A stretch of 64,000 nucleotides of DNA from Flavobacteriales bacterium (GTDB lineage: Bacteria > Bacteroidota > Bacteroidia > Flavobacteriales_F > PHOS-HE28), in the NCBI GenBank assembly GCA_016788635.1, contig JAEUSU010000027.1, forward strand, positions 171,533-235,532, read 5' to 3'. This document shows positions 28,559 through 36,259 of this stretch, in pieces (positions within the stretch are counted from its first letter, which is position 1; each line of letters begins with the position of its first letter). A program made the translations under genes and the position numbers. The notes under the pieces were generated by a model, which worked only from the letters and a program-made list of their open reading frames with translations, had not been told where the DNA came from and made no database searches.

Positions 28559-29122
28559 TCACTTTTTCACGCGGTCCAGGTACTCGCCGGTCTCGGTGTC
28601 GATCCGCACCACGGTACCGGCTTCCACGAAGATGGGCACCATGATGGGGGCGCCGGTCTCCAACTTGGCCTGCTTCATCACCTTGTTGCTGGTGTCGCCT
28701 TTCACGGCGTGCTCAGCCTCGGTCACCGTCAATTCCACCGTTTTCGGGGGGCGGGCGAAGAGGGGCTGCTCGCTCTCGAAGCCCACCTGCACGATCATCT
28801 CCTCCTTCAGGTAGTTCATGGCATCGCCGAAGAGGTTGGCGGGGATGTACTTCTGGTCGAAGGACTCACGGTCCATGCACACGAGGTTGTCGCCCTCGCG
28901 ATAGAGGTATTGCAGTTCGTTCACTTCCACGCGCAACACCTCGATGGTCTCCCCGCTGCGCCAGCGGTTCTCGGCCAGCTTGCCGTTGCGCAACAGGCGC
29001 ATCTTGCCCTGGTAGAAGGCGCGCAGGTTGCCCGGCGTGCGGTGCTGCCATTCAATGATCTGGGCGATCTCGCCGTTGTGGCGGATGTAGGAACCGATGT
29101 TCACGTCTGCGGTGCTGGCCAT
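28559..29122 (-). CDS. efp: Elongation factor P with atypical tip loop
   Basis: 187 residues, the normal length. EF-P binds stalled ribosomes between the P and E sites and promotes peptide bond formation at polyproline. Three beta-barrel domains: KOW-like N-terminus (1-65), OB domain (66-127, with QYLYREGDNLVCMDRESFDQ) and C-terminal OB domain (130-187, GDTSNKVMKQAKLETGAPIMVP...TGEYLDRVKK). The tip loop reads HRTPGNLRAF: the position of the modified Lys (PGKG in E. coli) is Asn32, followed by Leu33 and Arg34. Standard beta-lysyl or rhamnosyl modification at that position is therefore not possible, unless Arg34 is used. It has its own promoter box and terminator. Confidence 0.97.
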   Translation of the reverse strand: MASTADVNIGSYIRHNGEIAQIIEWQHRTPGNLRAFYQGKMRLLRNGKLAENRWRSGETIEVLRVEVNELQYLYREGDNLVCMDRESFDQKYIPANLFGDAMNYLKEEMIVQVGFESEQPLFARPPKTVELTVTEAEHAVKGDTSNKVMKQAKLETGAPIMVPIFVEAGTVVRIDTETGEYLDRVKK

Positions 29123-29146
29123 GGGAAGGTCTTCTTTCGTGGGCCG

Positions 29147-29154
29147 CGAAAGTA
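29147..29154 (-). promoter_or_regulatory. -7-like box upstream of efp
   Basis: The minus strand reads TACTTTCG followed by CGGCC, 24 nt before the efp ATG. It has one change from TAnnTTTG and the same downstream GC-rich context as other boxes here. Confidence 0.45.
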
Positions 29155-29176
29155 GGAATTGCCCGCCGACCGGGGC

Positions 29177-29803
29177 CTACAAAGCCCGCAGTTCCCGCAG
29201 ATCGATGCGCTCCGTGCACGGCACGGTCTCCACGGCGGGGTCGTTGCTGGCCACGAGCAAGGTGCGCCGCTCCAGGTGCTCTTCCAGCAGGCCCTGCCAC
29301 CATTCGATGGCGCGCGTGTCCAGGTTGCTGGCGGGTTCATCAAGCAGTAGAAGCGGCGTATCGCTCAGGATCGCCAGTGCCAGTTTCAAGCGTTGCTTCA
29401 TGCCACTGCTGAAGTGCAGCACCTGCTTGTCCAGGGCATCATGCAGGTAGGCCTTTTGCGCCAGCCGCACCGCATCCATGCCTGCGCGCAGCGGCTTGAA
29501 GCGGGCATGCATCTCCACTGTCTGGCGCAGGCTCAGGTCCTCATACAGGCCCAGGTATGGCGCTGCGATGCTCACGTGGCGGTACACTTCATCCTCCGGC
29601 AATGGCACGCCGCCCAAGCGATGCTGCACGGTGCCGCTGGTGGGGGCCAGCGCACCGGCCACGAGTTGAAGCAAGGTGCTCTTGCCGCTGCCGTTGGGAC
29701 CCAGCAAGGCCGTGCGGCTGCCAGGGGCGAAGGTGTGCGACACGCCGCCGATGACGACCTCGCGGCCGTAGTGTTTCGTGAGGGTGTTCAGCTGGATCTC
29801 CAT
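29177..29803 (-). CDS. ABC transporter ATP-binding protein
   Basis: 208 residues, a compact single ATPase domain. Walker A is LLGPNGSGKSTLLQLV (about 34-49), the signature is HFSSGMKQRLKLALAIL, Walker B LLLLDEPASNLD, and the switch region is LVASNDPA. No membrane component lies next to it, so the exported substrate is unknown. In sequence it is closest in style to small CcmA-like or ABC-2-type exporters of Bacteroidota. It lies 33 bp downstream of lpxA, possibly on the lipid A transcript, and ends just before the efp promoter. Confidence 0.88.
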   Translation of the reverse strand: MEIQLNTLTKHYGREVVIGGVSHTFAPGSRTALLGPNGSGKSTLLQLVAGALAPTSGTVQHRLGGVPLPEDEVYRHVSIAAPYLGLYEDLSLRQTVEMHARFKPLRAGMDAVRLAQKAYLHDALDKQVLHFSSGMKQRLKLALAILSDTPLLLLDEPASNLDTRAIEWWQGLLEEHLERRTLLVASNDPAVETVPCTERIDLRELRAL

Positions 29804-29836
29804 CGGTTCACCCGCAGCGGGGCCCGGGTGCCCGTG

Positions 29837-30619
29837 TCATTCCGTCAATCCCCGCATGATGCCCTTGGGGCTGTTGCGGATGAAGTCGAGGATCTGGCCG
29901 CGCTCGGGGCTGCGGGGCAGGGTCTGTTCCACGTTCTGCACGCCGCGGTCCACGTTGGTGTTGCGCACGAAGATCTCGCGGTAGATGTCCTCGATGCGGG
30001 CGATCTGGTCGTCGCCATAGCCTCGGCGGCGCAGGCCCACCACGTTCACGCCCACATAGCTCAGGGGTTCGCGCGCGGCCTTCACGAAGGGGGGCACGTT
30101 CTTGCGCACCAGGCTGGCGCCGGCGATGAAGCTGTGCGCACCGATGTGGATGAACTGCTGCACGGCCACGTTGCCCTCCAGAATGGCCCAATCGTCGATG
30201 GTGACATGCCCGGCGAGGTTCACGCTGTTGGCGATGACGATGTTGTTGCCCAGGATGCAATCATGGGCCAGGTGCACGTAGGCCATCAACAGGCAGTTGC
30301 TGCCCACGGCGGTCTTCAGCCGGTCGGCGGTGCCGCGGTTGATGGTGACACACTCGCGGATGGTGGTGCCATCGCCCACTTCGGCGGTGGTGTACTCACC
30401 GGTGAACTTCAGGTCCTGCGGAATGGCGCCGATGACCGCACCGGGGAAGATGCGGCACTTTTTGCCTATGCGCGCACCATCCATCAGCACCGCGTTGGGC
30501 CCGATCCAGGTGCCGTCGCCGATGACCACATCGCCATACACGCTGGCGAAGGGTTCCACAGTGACGTCCTTGCCCAGGCGGGCATCGGGATGCACGAAGG
30601 CAAGGGGCGAGATGCTCAT
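29837..30619 (-). CDS. lpxA: Acyl-ACP--UDP-N-acetylglucosamine O-acyltransferase
   Basis: 260 residues. It transfers a 3-hydroxyacyl chain from acyl-carrier protein to UDP-GlcNAc, the first step of lipid A synthesis. An N-terminal left-handed beta helix (HPDARLGKDVTVEPFASVYGD...) runs to about residue 190, with the catalytic His in LLMAYVHLAHDCILG, followed by a C-terminal helical domain (DDQIARIEDIYREIF). Length matches the ~260-residue family. Its start overlaps by 4 bp the stop of the upstream lpxC-fabZ fusion, so translation is coupled. Confidence 0.97.
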   Translation of the reverse strand: MSISPLAFVHPDARLGKDVTVEPFASVYGDVVIGDGTWIGPNAVLMDGARIGKKCRIFPGAVIGAIPQDLKFTGEYTTAEVGDGTTIRECVTINRGTADRLKTAVGSNCLLMAYVHLAHDCILGNNIVIANSVNLAGHVTIDDWAILEGNVAVQQFIHIGAHSFIAGASLVRKNVPPFVKAAREPLSYVGVNVVGLRRRGYGDDQIARIEDIYREIFVRNTNVDRGVQNVEQTLPRSPERGQILDFIRNSPKGIMRGLTE

Positions 30620-32055
30620 GCGGTGGCCTTTTGGCGGGTGGGTTCGGCAGGCACCTTGTCACGCGCGATCTGGGCCATCATCTCGGCCTCCACGGCGGGC
30701 TGTCCGTTCACATAGCCGATGCCTTTCATGTGCACGATGCCGCGTCGGATCGGCGTGAGCAGCTTGAGGTGGAAGACCAGCGTATCGCCGGGGATGACCT
30801 TGCGGCGGTAGCGCACGCCATCGGTCTTCAGGAAGTAGGTGGTGTAGTTCTCCGGATCGGGCACCTGGCTGAGGGCGAAGATGCCACCCACCTGGGCCAT
30901 GGCCTCCACCTGCAGCACACCGGGCATCACCGGGTTACCGGGGAAGTGGCCTGTGAACTGCGGCTCGTTCATGGTGATGTTCTTGTAGCCCGTGATGGTC
31001 TCCTTGTCCATGGCCACGATGCGGTCCACCAGCAAGAAGGGGTAGCGGTGGGGCAGGATCTTCTCGATGTCGTTGATGTCGTAAACGGTCTTCGAGAGGT
31101 CAAAGGCCACGGCGGCGTTCTTTTCCTCCTCGCGGATCTTCTCCTTGATGCGCTTGGCGAAGGTGGTGTTGCCAAAATGACCTGGACGTGCGGCCAGTAT
31201 GTGGCCTTTGATCGGTCGCCCCACCAGCGCCAGGTCGCCCACGATGTCGAGCAGCTTGTGGCGTGCCGGCTCGTTGAAGAACTTGAGGTCGGTGGTGTTG
31301 AGCACGCCGTTGCGTCGGATCTCCACCTCCTGGTACTCGCGGCCCAGGGCCTTGGCCAGGTCCTTCAGTTGTTCCTTGGTGGTGCCCTCACGGTCCTCCA
31401 GCACGATGGCATTATTGAGGTCGCCGCCTTTGATGAGCCCCGCCTTCGCCAGCTGTTCCAGCTCGCGCAGGAAAACAAAGGTGCGGCAGGGGGCGATCTC
31501 GGTCTTGAACTCCTCCACACGGTACATGCTGGCGTGCTGGGTGCCGAGCACCGGGCTGTTGTAGTCCACCATCACGGTAAGGCGGAACTCGCCGCCGGGT
31601 GCGGGCACACCGAGCATCTCGGTGCCGCGCTCCTCGGTCTCGAACCAGATGGGCTCCTTGAGCACGTACCAGTTGCGCGCCGCGTTCTGCGGCTGCAGGC
31701 CGGCCTCCTCGATGGCATTGACGAAGGGCATGGCGCTGCCGTCCATGATGGGCACCTCGGGGCCGCTCACCTTCAGAAGGCAGTTGTCCACGCCGAGGGC
31801 ATACAGGGCGCTCAGGGCATGCTCGGTGGTGTTCACGACAGCCTCGCCACGGCCGAGCGTGGTGCCCCGGGCGGTGCTCACCACCAGGTCGGCATCGGCA
31901 TCGATGATGGGCTGGCCCTCGAGGTCGGTGCGTTGGAACTTGTAGCCATGGTTTTCCGGTGCGGGCTCCAAGGTGATGGTCACCGGTGCGCCGGTGTGCA
32001 GGCCGACACCGGTGAGGGATACGGCCTTCTTCAGGGTGTGCTGCTGGTCGCTCAT
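30616..32055 (-). CDS. lpxC-fabZ: Bifunctional LpxC deacetylase / FabZ 3-hydroxyacyl-ACP dehydratase
   Basis: 479 residues, the gene fusion characteristic of Bacteroidota. LpxC part (about 1-310): zinc deacetylase of UDP-3-O-acyl-GlcNAc, the committed step of lipid A synthesis, with HALSALYALGVDN and RHKLLDIVGDLALVG carrying the zinc ligands. FabZ part (about 325-465): hot-dog dehydratase of fatty acid synthesis with ILPHRYPFLLVDRIV (catalytic His), FPGNPVMPGVLQVEAMAQ (catalytic Glu) and an LKL strand. The fusion links membrane lipid and lipid A synthesis. It overlaps lpxD upstream and lpxA downstream by 4 bp each. Confidence 0.97.
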   Translation of the reverse strand: MSDQQHTLKKAVSLTGVGLHTGAPVTITLEPAPENHGYKFQRTDLEGQPIIDADADLVVSTARGTTLGRGEAVVNTTEHALSALYALGVDNCLLKVSGPEVPIMDGSAMPFVNAIEEAGLQPQNAARNWYVLKEPIWFETEERGTEMLGVPAPGGEFRLTVMVDYNSPVLGTQHASMYRVEEFKTEIAPCRTFVFLRELEQLAKAGLIKGGDLNNAIVLEDREGTTKEQLKDLAKALGREYQEVEIRRNGVLNTTDLKFFNEPARHKLLDIVGDLALVGRPIKGHILAARPGHFGNTTFAKRIKEKIREEEKNAAVAFDLSKTVYDINDIEKILPHRYPFLLVDRIVAMDKETITGYKNITMNEPQFTGHFPGNPVMPGVLQVEAMAQVGGIFALSQVPDPENYTTYFLKTDGVRYRRKVIPGDTLVFHLKLLTPIRRGIVHMKGIGYVNGQPAVEAEMMAQIARDKVPAEPTRQKATA

Positions 32056-33104
32056 GAGGGATCCGCCGGGTGGCGTGCTTCGGAACGTTCTTTTTCGAGC
32101 TGGTCCACGCGTCGGCGCAGGGCGGGCAGGTCGCGGAACACGATGTGGGAGCGCTTGTACTCGCCGATGGCGAAGGCCGGGGAGCCCTGCACCACGGCAT
32201 CATCGGGTATGTTGGAGCCGATGCCGCTCTGGGCGGCGATCTTCACGCGGTCGCCCACGGTAAGGTGCCCGGCAATGCCCACCTGCCCGCCGATCATGCA
32301 ATGGCTGCCGATGCGGCTGCTGCCGGCGATGCCGGTCTGGGAGACCACCACGGTGTGCGCGCCGATCTCGGCATTATGGCCCACTTGGATCAGGTTGTCC
32401 AGCTTCACGCCCTTGCGGATGATCGTGCTACCGAGGGTGGCGCGGTCGATGGTGCAGTTCGCCCCGATCTCCACGTCTTCCTCGATCACCACGTTGCCGA
32501 TCTGGGGGATCTTCTCCTGCTCACCCTTCGCATTGATGGTGAATCCGAACCCGTCGGCACCGATCACCGTGTTGCTGTGGACCAGGCAGCGGGCACCTAT
32601 CACCGAGCGTTGATACACCTTCACGCCCGCATGCAGGCGGGTGCCGGTACCAATGCGGGCCTGCTCGCCCACAAAGCAGTTGGGGAACAGTTTCACGCCA
32701 TCCTCCAGCACGGCCCCGTCCGCGATGTAGCAGAAGGCGCCGATGTAGCAGCCCTTGCCCACCGTGGCCTTGGGGCTAACATAACTCGGTTGTTCAATGC
32801 CCTTTTTCTCATACTGGTGGGCATTGTGCATGTCCAGCAGCTTCGCGAAGGCGGCGCGGGGGTCCTGCACCCGGATCAAGGTGAGGCTCTTGGGGATGGG
32901 GCGGTTGGGCTGGAAGCCCTGCTCTACCAAGGCTACGCTTGCGCCGGTGCGGTAGATGTGCTCGTTGTACTTCGGATTGGCCAGGAAGGTGAGGGTGCCC
33001 AGACGGCCTTCCTCGATCTTGCTGATGTCATGCACCAGCACCTGGGCGTCGCCATCCACTTCCCCGTGGAGGAGTTCGGCGATCTGTCCGGCGGAGAATT
33101 GCAT
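32052..33104 (-). CDS. lpxD: UDP-3-O-(3-hydroxyacyl)glucosamine N-acyltransferase
   Basis: 350 residues. It adds the N-linked acyl chain in lipid A synthesis, the third step. An N-terminal uridine-binding domain (1-105, MQFSAGQIAELLHGEVDGD...) precedes a left-handed beta helix with the expected VQVGHNAEIG (catalytic His) and a C-terminal helical extension (LPALRRRVDQLEKER). It is the first gene of the lpxD/lpxC-fabZ/lpxA operon, with 4-bp overlaps throughout. A promoter box lies at 33165-33172. A second, shorter lpxD-like gene is at 27509-28435. Confidence 0.97.
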   Translation of the reverse strand: MQFSAGQIAELLHGEVDGDAQVLVHDISKIEEGRLGTLTFLANPKYNEHIYRTGASVALVEQGFQPNRPIPKSLTLIRVQDPRAAFAKLLDMHNAHQYEKKGIEQPSYVSPKATVGKGCYIGAFCYIADGAVLEDGVKLFPNCFVGEQARIGTGTRLHAGVKVYQRSVIGARCLVHSNTVIGADGFGFTINAKGEQEKIPQIGNVVIEEDVEIGANCTIDRATLGSTIIRKGVKLDNLIQVGHNAEIGAHTVVVSQTGIAGSSRIGSHCMIGGQVGIAGHLTVGDRVKIAAQSGIGSNIPDDAVVQGSPAFAIGEYKRSHIVFRDLPALRRRVDQLEKERSEARHPADPS

Positions 33105-33164
33105 GTCCCTGTTCGGTGCCTTCGAACGGACAGGAAGTCCCTGACCGCCTTGGCGTAACGGCCG

Positions 33165-33172
33165 CGAAGATA
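33165..33172 (-). promoter_or_regulatory. -7-like box upstream of the lpxD operon
   Basis: The minus strand reads TATCTTCG then CGGCC, 60 nt before the lpxD ATG. One change from TAnnTTTG. Confidence 0.45.
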
Positions 33173-33213
33173 CCGGTCCGAAGGGGAACCGCCGTCAGTC
33201 TGCCATGCGCGTG

Positions 33214-33477
33214 TTAGTGCGCCCCACTGGTGTCGGCAGCAGCGGCATGGTCACCATGCTTGCCATCCTTCCGGCAGCACGCCTTGTCCTTGCTGCAGTG
33301 GCCCTGGCCGGAGTGGCAGCTCGCGGACGAGCAGTGCCCGGGTGCACAGGCCATGGCCGCACCCCCACAGCGGCCTTCGCTGCCGCAGCAGTCGCCGCAG
33401 GTCACGCGGCCCAAAATGAAGCCGACGCCGGCGAAGAGAAGGCTGAAGACAAGAACGCGGATCCAATCAGAGCTCAT
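33214..33477 (-). CDS. Small Cys/His-rich membrane protein
   Basis: 87 residues from MSSDWIRVLVFSLLF; the 24-residue in-frame extension would overlap the DUF2911 coding end and was rejected. One N-terminal hydrophobic helix (VLVFSLLFAGVGFILG, about 8-23) is followed by a soluble tail with ten Cys and six His, in clusters such as CGDCC, GHCSS, CHSGQGHC and KDKACC. The tail ends in HGDH and GAH. This composition suggests metal binding (copper, zinc or iron) in the periplasm or cytosol, depending on orientation. I do not recognise a family. It lies 34 bp after DUF2911 and 109 bp before lpxD. Confidence 0.6.
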   Translation of the reverse strand: MSSDWIRVLVFSLLFAGVGFILGRVTCGDCCGSEGRCGGAAMACAPGHCSSASCHSGQGHCSKDKACCRKDGKHGDHAAAADTSGAH

Positions 33478-33511
33478 GGAATGGGGATGTTTCGGTGAAG
33501 TGGCCGTGAAG

Positions 33512-34069
33512 TTAAGGCAGGGTGATCGGTACAGCCACCTGTACATCATCCCAGGTCAGGGTGAGTTCGGCAGGATCGCCTGCGGTGTTCACGCTGATCT
33601 CGAACTGCTCCTGCGGCGTGGGCATATGCCGCACCTCAGAACGGAACACCGCCACGTCCTTCGCGGGGTCCCGCTGGGCCTTCTGGTCGAAGTCCACGCC
33701 CCAGGAATAGGAGTCGCTGTTCAAATAGATCTCCCAGCTGTCCGCATCGGGACGGCTCCACACGGTGTACACACCGGCCGGCACCACGGTGCCACCGAAG
33801 TTCAAGCTGCGGTTCACGGTGAAGGTGGTGGCCTCGTTGGCACCGGTGCGCCAAACCTCACCGTAGGGCACCAGCCCGCCGAAAATGGTCCGGCCTTTCT
33901 TGTAAGGGCGGCTGTAGTTGATGGTGATCTGTGCATCACCCAGGGCGAAGGTGACGGTCTCCTCCGGGCTGGCCTTCTTGGTCTGCGCCTTGGCGTATTG
34001 GTAGCCGATGTAGGCGAGCACGAACAACGCTGCGACGGCGATCAGTGCGATCTTCAGGAACCTCTTCAT
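33512..34069 (-). CDS. DUF2911 family envelope protein
   Basis: 185 residues. An N-terminal hydrophobic segment (IALIAVAALFVLAYIGYQYA) is probably an inner-membrane anchor. The rest is a beta-rich domain with the DUF2911 signatures ITINYSRPYKKGRTIFGGLVPYGEVWRTGANEATTF and VPAGVYTVWSRPDADSWEIYLN (the longest runs are split here by family alignment). Function of the family is not established. It is the third gene of the HD/SDR/DUF2911 run, 27 bp after the SDR gene. Confidence 0.88.
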   Translation of the reverse strand: MKRFLKIALIAVAALFVLAYIGYQYAKAQTKKASPEETVTFALGDAQITINYSRPYKKGRTIFGGLVPYGEVWRTGANEATTFTVNRSLNFGGTVVPAGVYTVWSRPDADSWEIYLNSDSYSWGVDFDQKAQRDPAKDVAVFRSEVRHMPTPQEQFEISVNTAGDPAELTLTWDDVQVAVPITLP

Positions 34070-34096
34070 GGTGTTTGAATGCTGAGTGGTGGGCTA

Positions 34097-34885
34097 TCAG
34101 TGGCGTTTGCGGTGCACGTGGTTGCTGCCGGCCTGAGCGGTGGGGGTCACCACCAGGTCGTTGATGCACACGTGGGGCGGTTGTGTGGCGGCGAAAAGCA
34201 CCAGCCGGGCGATGTCCTCGGCGTGCAGGGGCTCCAGGCCTTCGTAGGTGCGGGAAGCACGGGTCGTGTCGCCATGGAAGCGCACCACGCTGAACTCGGT
34301 CTCCGCCAGACCGGGCGCTATCTGCGTCACTTTGATGCCGTGGGGAAGCAGGTCCTGCCGCATGCCTTTCGTCAGCGCGTCCACCGCGAATTTGGTGGCG
34401 CAGTAAACGTTGCCATTCGGATACACCTCCTTGCCGGCCGTGCTGCCGATGTTGATGATGTGGCCGGCTTTGCGAGCCACCATCCCAGGGATCACCGCGC
34501 GGCTCACGAAGAGCAGTCCTTTCACGTTGGTGTCCACCATGCGTTCCCAATCCTCGAGGGAGCCTTCATGGATGGGCTCCATACCGGCGGCCAGGCCTGC
34601 GTTGTTCACCAGCACATCGATCGCCTTCCATTCCTCAGGCAGTGAGCTGATCGCCGCCTCCACGGCGGTGTTGACACGCACGTCGAAATGCAGCGCATGC
34701 ACCACAGGCGGACCTTCCACCCGCCCGTGCAAGCCTTCCAATTCCTTGCGCAGCGCCTCCAGCCTCTCCTTGCGGCGGCCGGTGATGATCACGCGCCAGC
34801 CGTTGGCGGCGAACAGCCGGGCCGTGGCCTCGCCGAAGCCGGCGGTGGCGCCGGTGATGAGGATGGTGGATGGAGTCCTCTTCAT
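34097..34885 (-). CDS. Short-chain dehydrogenase/reductase
   Basis: 262 residues from MKRTPSTILITG. Its ATG overlaps the stop of the upstream HD gene by 4 bp, which fixes the start. Classical SDR features: cofactor-binding TGATAGFGEATARLF (TGxxxGxG), R-rich NADP-preferring loop TGRRKERLE, NNAGLA, the catalytic Ser in INIGSTAGKE and the YCATKFAVDAL (YxxxK) pair. It most resembles the YdfG-type group acting on 3-hydroxy acids or serine, but the substrate is not determined by sequence. It is cytosolic. Confidence 0.9.
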   Translation of the reverse strand: MKRTPSTILITGATAGFGEATARLFAANGWRVIITGRRKERLEALRKELEGLHGRVEGPPVVHALHFDVRVNTAVEAAISSLPEEWKAIDVLVNNAGLAAGMEPIHEGSLEDWERMVDTNVKGLLFVSRAVIPGMVARKAGHIINIGSTAGKEVYPNGNVYCATKFAVDALTKGMRQDLLPHGIKVTQIAPGLAETEFSVVRFHGDTTRASRTYEGLEPLHAEDIARLVLFAATQPPHVCINDLVVTPTAQAGSNHVHRKRH

Positions 34886-36120
34886 TGCGCGCGTTCTTCG
34901 ATCCACCGCGGCCACGCCAGGTACCATTTCTCCACCGGCTTGCTCAGCGCGGCGATGCCCAGGTTGTCGCTGGCATCGGCGATGTCGTGAAGGGATCCGT
35001 CCTTGTATAGCAGTTCAATGCGGTCCTTCGAGGGATCGTAGGCATTGTTGACAATGCTGCCCGTGACCACGAAGCGTTCGGCCTCCGTCAGAGGGATCTC
35101 CAGCTGGGCTGCCACCTGCGCGCGGAGCTCCGCAATGCGCGTATCGTTCCACGGGATGTTCTGAAGGACGATGTGCACGTTGTGCCGGTGCACCAGGTCG
35201 GTGGCCAGCCGGGAGAGGGTCCGGTCCTCGTGGTCGCACCACACTTTCACCGCCCCCATGATGTCATGGTCGTCCAGCTTCAGGAAGTCGGCCAGTACGG
35301 CAGGGTCGTTGAAGGCGGCGCGGTCCAGCTGGTGGCCGAGGAAACGCAGCAGGGCGGGGGACGCGAAGAGCGGGGCCCCGCCCAAAGCCAGTTGTTTGGC
35401 GCGGCGCAAGGTCTCCACCAGCATGAGCTCACAGGCCACCACGGTCTTGTGCAGGTACACCTGCCAGTACATCAGCCTCCGGGCCACCAGGAACTTTTCG
35501 ATGCTGTAGATCCCTTTCTCCTCAACCACAAGCTTGTCGTCCACCACCTCCAGCATTTTAATGATGCGTTCGCCGCCGATCACCCCTTCACTGACACCGG
35601 TGTAGAAGCTGTCGCGGTTCAGGTAGTCGATGCGGTCCACATCCAGCTGGCCGCTCACCAATTGGTGCAGGAAGCGTTTGGGGTATTGGTCGCGGAAGAT
35701 GGCGATGCCGGTGCCGAGAGCGCCGCCCAGCTCGTTGTTCAGCGCGTCCATCACCAGGGCGCTCACATCCTCATGCCCGATGCCTTCCACCAGGCTGTGT
35801 TCCAACGCGTGGCTGAAGGGGCCATGACCCACATCGTGCAGCAGGATGGCAACGGCGGCGCCCAGGGCCTCCTCGTCGGAAATGGGGTGGCCTTTACCGC
35901 GCAGGGTGGCGATGGCCTCGCCCATCAGGTGCATGGCGCCGAGCGCGTGGTGAAAGCGTGTGTGCAGCGCGCCGGGATAGACCAGATGGCCCAGGCCAAG
36001 CTGTTTGATGTAGCGCAGCCGCTGGAACCACGGGTGGTCGATCAGCGCCTGTGCGAGCGGATGAGGCACGGCGATGAACCCGTAGATGGGGTCGTTCAAG
36101 ATCTTGGTGCGGTCGCGCAT
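34882..36120 (-). CDS. HD-domain phosphohydrolase (dGTPase-like)
   Basis: 412 residues from MRDRTKILNDPIYGFI, the usual N-terminus; the 71-residue in-frame extension overlaps the divergent porX leader and was rejected. HD-domain metal ligands: TRFHHALGAMHLM, ILLHDVGHGPFSHALEHS (the HD doublet) and LVSGQLDVDRIDYLNRD. It belongs to the family that includes SAMHD1-like dNTPases and phosphohydrolases. In many Bacteroidota it sits directly beside lpxD, and here it is three genes upstream of it. The likely substrate is a nucleotide, unproven. It is transcribed divergently from porX. Confidence 0.92.
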   Translation of the reverse strand: MRDRTKILNDPIYGFIAVPHPLAQALIDHPWFQRLRYIKQLGLGHLVYPGALHTRFHHALGAMHLMGEAIATLRGKGHPISDEEALGAAVAILLHDVGHGPFSHALEHSLVEGIGHEDVSALVMDALNNELGGALGTGIAIFRDQYPKRFLHQLVSGQLDVDRIDYLNRDSFYTGVSEGVIGGERIIKMLEVVDDKLVVEEKGIYSIEKFLVARRLMYWQVYLHKTVVACELMLVETLRRAKQLALGGAPLFASPALLRFLGHQLDRAAFNDPAVLADFLKLDDHDIMGAVKVWCDHEDRTLSRLATDLVHRHNVHIVLQNIPWNDTRIAELRAQVAAQLEIPLTEAERFVVTGSIVNNAYDPSKDRIELLYKDGSLHDIADASDNLGIAALSKPVEKWYLAWPRWIEERAQ

Positions 36121-36131
36121 CGGCGGGTGGC

Positions 36132-36139
36132 CGAAGGTA
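36132..36139 (-). promoter_or_regulatory. -7-like box upstream of the HD hydrolase
   Basis: The minus strand reads TACCTTCG followed by GCC, 11 nt before the ATG at 36120. One change from TAnnTTTG; it implies a short leader. Confidence 0.4.
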
Positions 36140-36207
36140 GAAGGCGGCTCGGAACGGCCCCCAGGCCACGTCCGGCGCGGCCGGGCTGAGGGTCGCTTTC
36201 CGGGGGC

Positions 36208-36215
36208 TATCTTCA
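36208..36215 (+). promoter_or_regulatory. -7-like box upstream of porX
   Basis: TATCTTCA followed by CGGCC, 44 nt before the porX ATG. Two changes from TAnnTTTG, so weak, but the downstream context matches the other boxes. Confidence 0.3.
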
Positions 36216-36259
36216 CGGCCCTTCCGGGCCACTCCGGACCCCCACCTATTGACGAACGG

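Noticed and set aside
30631..32613. 660-residue plus-strand ORF over lpxA/lpxC-fabZ
   Set aside because: It is antisense to two clearly conserved genes; the translation is a shadow of high-GC third positions.
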